Assembly (NCBI GenBank): GCA_905480055.1
Contig: CAJQOW010000236.1
Coordinates: 1 to 6,799, forward strand
Reading direction: 5' to 3'
DNA from: an uncultured Acidimicrobiia bacterium
GTDB lineage: Bacteria; Actinomycetota; Acidimicrobiia; UBA5794
Length of the DNA: 6,799 nucleotides
The notes below the pieces were generated by a model. It saw only the letters and a list, made by a program, of their open reading frames with translations, was not told the DNA's origin and searched no databases. This document shows positions 5,431-6,799 of the stretch, piece by piece. The position numbers and the translations under genes were made by a program. Positions within the stretch are counted from its first letter, which is position 1. Every line of letters begins with the position of its first letter.

Positions 5431-6799
5431 GGGTTCGCTCCTTCGAGTCCATGAGCCGCCGTGAGCAGCACCTCTTCTGTTGCGGTGGCCGCACCCTGTT
5501 CGTGGACAATCGCGCCGTCATACATGACCAGCACGCGATCGCACACCAGCGGGATCTCCCTCAGTTCGCTTGAGTAGAGAAGCACCGCCGCACCGTTCCG
5601 TGCGACTTCCCTGAGGAGGTCGTAGATCTGAGCCTTGGTCTGGATGTCGATACCCCGAGTTGGGTCGAAGCACAGGAGCACCTCGAAATCCTCGATCAAC
5701 CAGCGACCAATCGTGACCTTCTGTCGGTTTCCGCCTGACAGCCGTTGGACCTGACTGGCAGCCCTGGTGTCGATATCGAGGCGGTCAATTGCACGATCGA
5801 CCCGCGTGCCTTCGTCGCGGCGCAATGAGAACCATCGGGCGATGCGGTTGTACAACGGAAGCGCAATGTTCTCTCTGACTGACCTTTGGGGAAGAAGGGC
5901 TTCTTGCCTATCAGCCGGTACGTACACGAGTCCGTCGCGGATCGCGTTGTACGGAGACCGTGCGTGCATGGGTTCGCCATTGACGAGGATCTCGCCCGTG
6001 GTTGGCCGATGATCGCCAGAGAGCAGTGCAAACAGCTCGTCCTGACCTTGCCCCTCGAGAGCGGTGAGTCCAAGCACCTCGCCTCGGGCGAGCTTGAAGG
6101 AGATGCCGTTGACCTTCTCGCGGAAGTGGAGATCGTCTGCTTCGAGCACAACATCGGAGTCATCGGCGACGGCAGACTCCAGATCGGCAGCCTCACTCGC
6201 CGCGGGTGCGCCGCTCGCGAGTTCCTCGCCGAGCATTGCCGAGACCAGTTCGGCCTCTTCCACTCCGTCGAGGCTCAGGTTCGCCACGTCGCGTCCATTG
6301 CGCAGAATGGTGGCGGTGTCACAGATCGACAACACCTCACCGAGTCGATGGGATATGAACAGCACCGACCGGTTCATTGCCTTCCATTCGTTCATGACGT
6401 CGAACACGAGGTCGGCTTGCTCCGGTGTGAGCGCAGCCGTGATTTCGTCGAGCATGAGGAGGCGGGGGTCGAGGGCGAGTGCCCGAGCGAGGTCGATGAG
6501 CCGCAGCGTTGCAAGGGGGACGTCGCGGACCAGGAGTCCGAAGTCGAATCCGCCGAGTTGCAGGCGTTCGAGCCACGGTTCTACGTCTTCGCGTTTGAGG
6601 CCAGAAATGGTGAGGTTTTGGTCCAGGGAGAGGTCGGGAATCAGCGCGGGGTCCTGGTACACCGTTGCGACCCCCGCAGCAGCAGCATCGCTTGGCACGG
6701 TGAATGAGATGAGCTCGGCGTCAATCGAGACCAAGCCGGCATCCCTACCGATGACACCGGACAGGACCTTCACGAAGGTGCTCTTGCCGGCTCCGTTCG
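5427..6799 (-). CDS. Sugar ABC transporter ATP-binding protein (CUT2/RbsA-type, two fused NBDs), 5' end cut by window edge
   Basis: The last 456 residues of a fused two-domain ATPase that energises the two downstream permeases. The window begins at N of NGAGKST, the first Walker A, so perhaps 30-45 N-terminal residues are missing. Fragment numbering: NBD1 has Walker A 1-7, Q-loop VYQDP (46-50), a degenerate signature VPLATLRLIDLARAL (93-107), Walker B LLMLDEIT (113-120) and switch histidine H150 in FISHRLGEV. An Ala/Glu/Asp-rich linker follows (191-220). NBD2 has a lysine-less P-loop LEGQGQDEL (247-255), an intact signature LSGGNRQKV (353-361), Walker B LLCFDPTRGID (374-384) without the usual Glu, and SSELRE (409-414) in place of the switch His. 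Length and order match RbsA/MglA-type proteins, which are about 500 residues. The stop overlaps the next start by 4 bases. The substrate-binding protein is expected upstream, outside the window. Confidence 0.95.
   Translation of the reverse strand, partial: NGAGKSTFVKVLSGVIGRDAGLVSIDAELISFTVPSDAAAAGVATVYQDPALIPDLSLDQNLTISGLKREDVEPWLERLQLGGFDFGLLVRDVPLATLRLIDLARALALDPRLLMLDEITAALTPEQADLVFDVMNEWKAMNRSVLFISHRLGEVLSICDTATILRNGRDVANLSLDGVEEAELVSAMLGEELASGAPAASEAADLESAVADDSDVVLEADDLHFREKVNGISFKLARGEVLGLTALEGQGQDELFALLSGDHRPTTGEILVNGEPMHARSPYNAIRDGLVYVPADRQEALLPQRSVRENIALPLYNRIARWFSLRRDEGTRVDRAIDRLDIDTRAASQVQRLSGGNRQKVTIGRWLIEDFEVLLCFDPTRGIDIQTKAQIYDLLREVARNGAAVLLYSSELREIPLVCDRVLVMYDGAIVHEQGAATATEEVLLTAAHGLEGANP
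5438..5444 (-). promoter_or_regulatory. Ribosome binding site of the first permease gene
   Basis: The minus strand reads GAAGGAG, 7 bases before GTG 5430, within the last codons of the ATPase gene. It supports the GTG start of the permease. Confidence 0.75.

Noticed and set aside
5886..6707. 273-codon open frame on the plus strand
   Set aside because: It is antisense to the ABC ATPase, whose motifs are unmistakable. There is no independent domain or ribosome binding evidence.

Overview
The window is one tightly packed stretch of six genes, all read on the minus strand, so the upstream (5') end of the operon lies to the right. The base composition is GC-rich (roughly 60% by eye). Two of the six genes start with GTG, and most have a clear purine-rich ribosome binding site. 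This suits a high-GC bacterium, most likely an actinobacterium or similar. That placement is inferred from composition and protein style; no marker gene in the window fixes the taxon.

From right to left (operon order) the genes are: (1) the ATP-binding protein of a CUT2/ribose-type ABC importer, cut by the right edge inside its first Walker A motif (5427-6799); (2) and (3) two different BPD_transp_2-type permeases (4417-5430 and 3416-4420); (4) a Gfo/Idh/MocA-family NAD(P)-dependent oxidoreductase (2248-3402); (5) a TIM-barrel sugar phosphate isomerase/epimerase-like protein (1320-2234); and (6) an FAD-dependent oxidoreductase of the FAD_oxidored type, cut by the left edge (1-1315).

Spacing supports a single transcript: 4-base stop/start overlaps at 5427-5430 and 4417-4420, 13-base gaps before genes 4 and 5, and 4 bases before gene 6. 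No promoter, terminator, RNA gene, mobile element or CRISPR array was seen. No gap exceeds 13 bases. The promoter, any regulator and the expected periplasmic or lipoprotein substrate-binding protein are presumably beyond the right edge.

The likely joint role is uptake of a sugar, polyol or sugar derivative, followed by oxidation by the NAD(P) enzyme, rearrangement or elimination in the TIM barrel, and a flavin-dependent redox step. The substrate cannot be read from the sequence. Inositol/inosose-type or 3-keto-sugar chemistry are hypotheses drawn from the family combination. The most notable molecular feature is the strongly asymmetric ATPase, in which one of the two ATP sites appears to have lost nearly all of its key residues.
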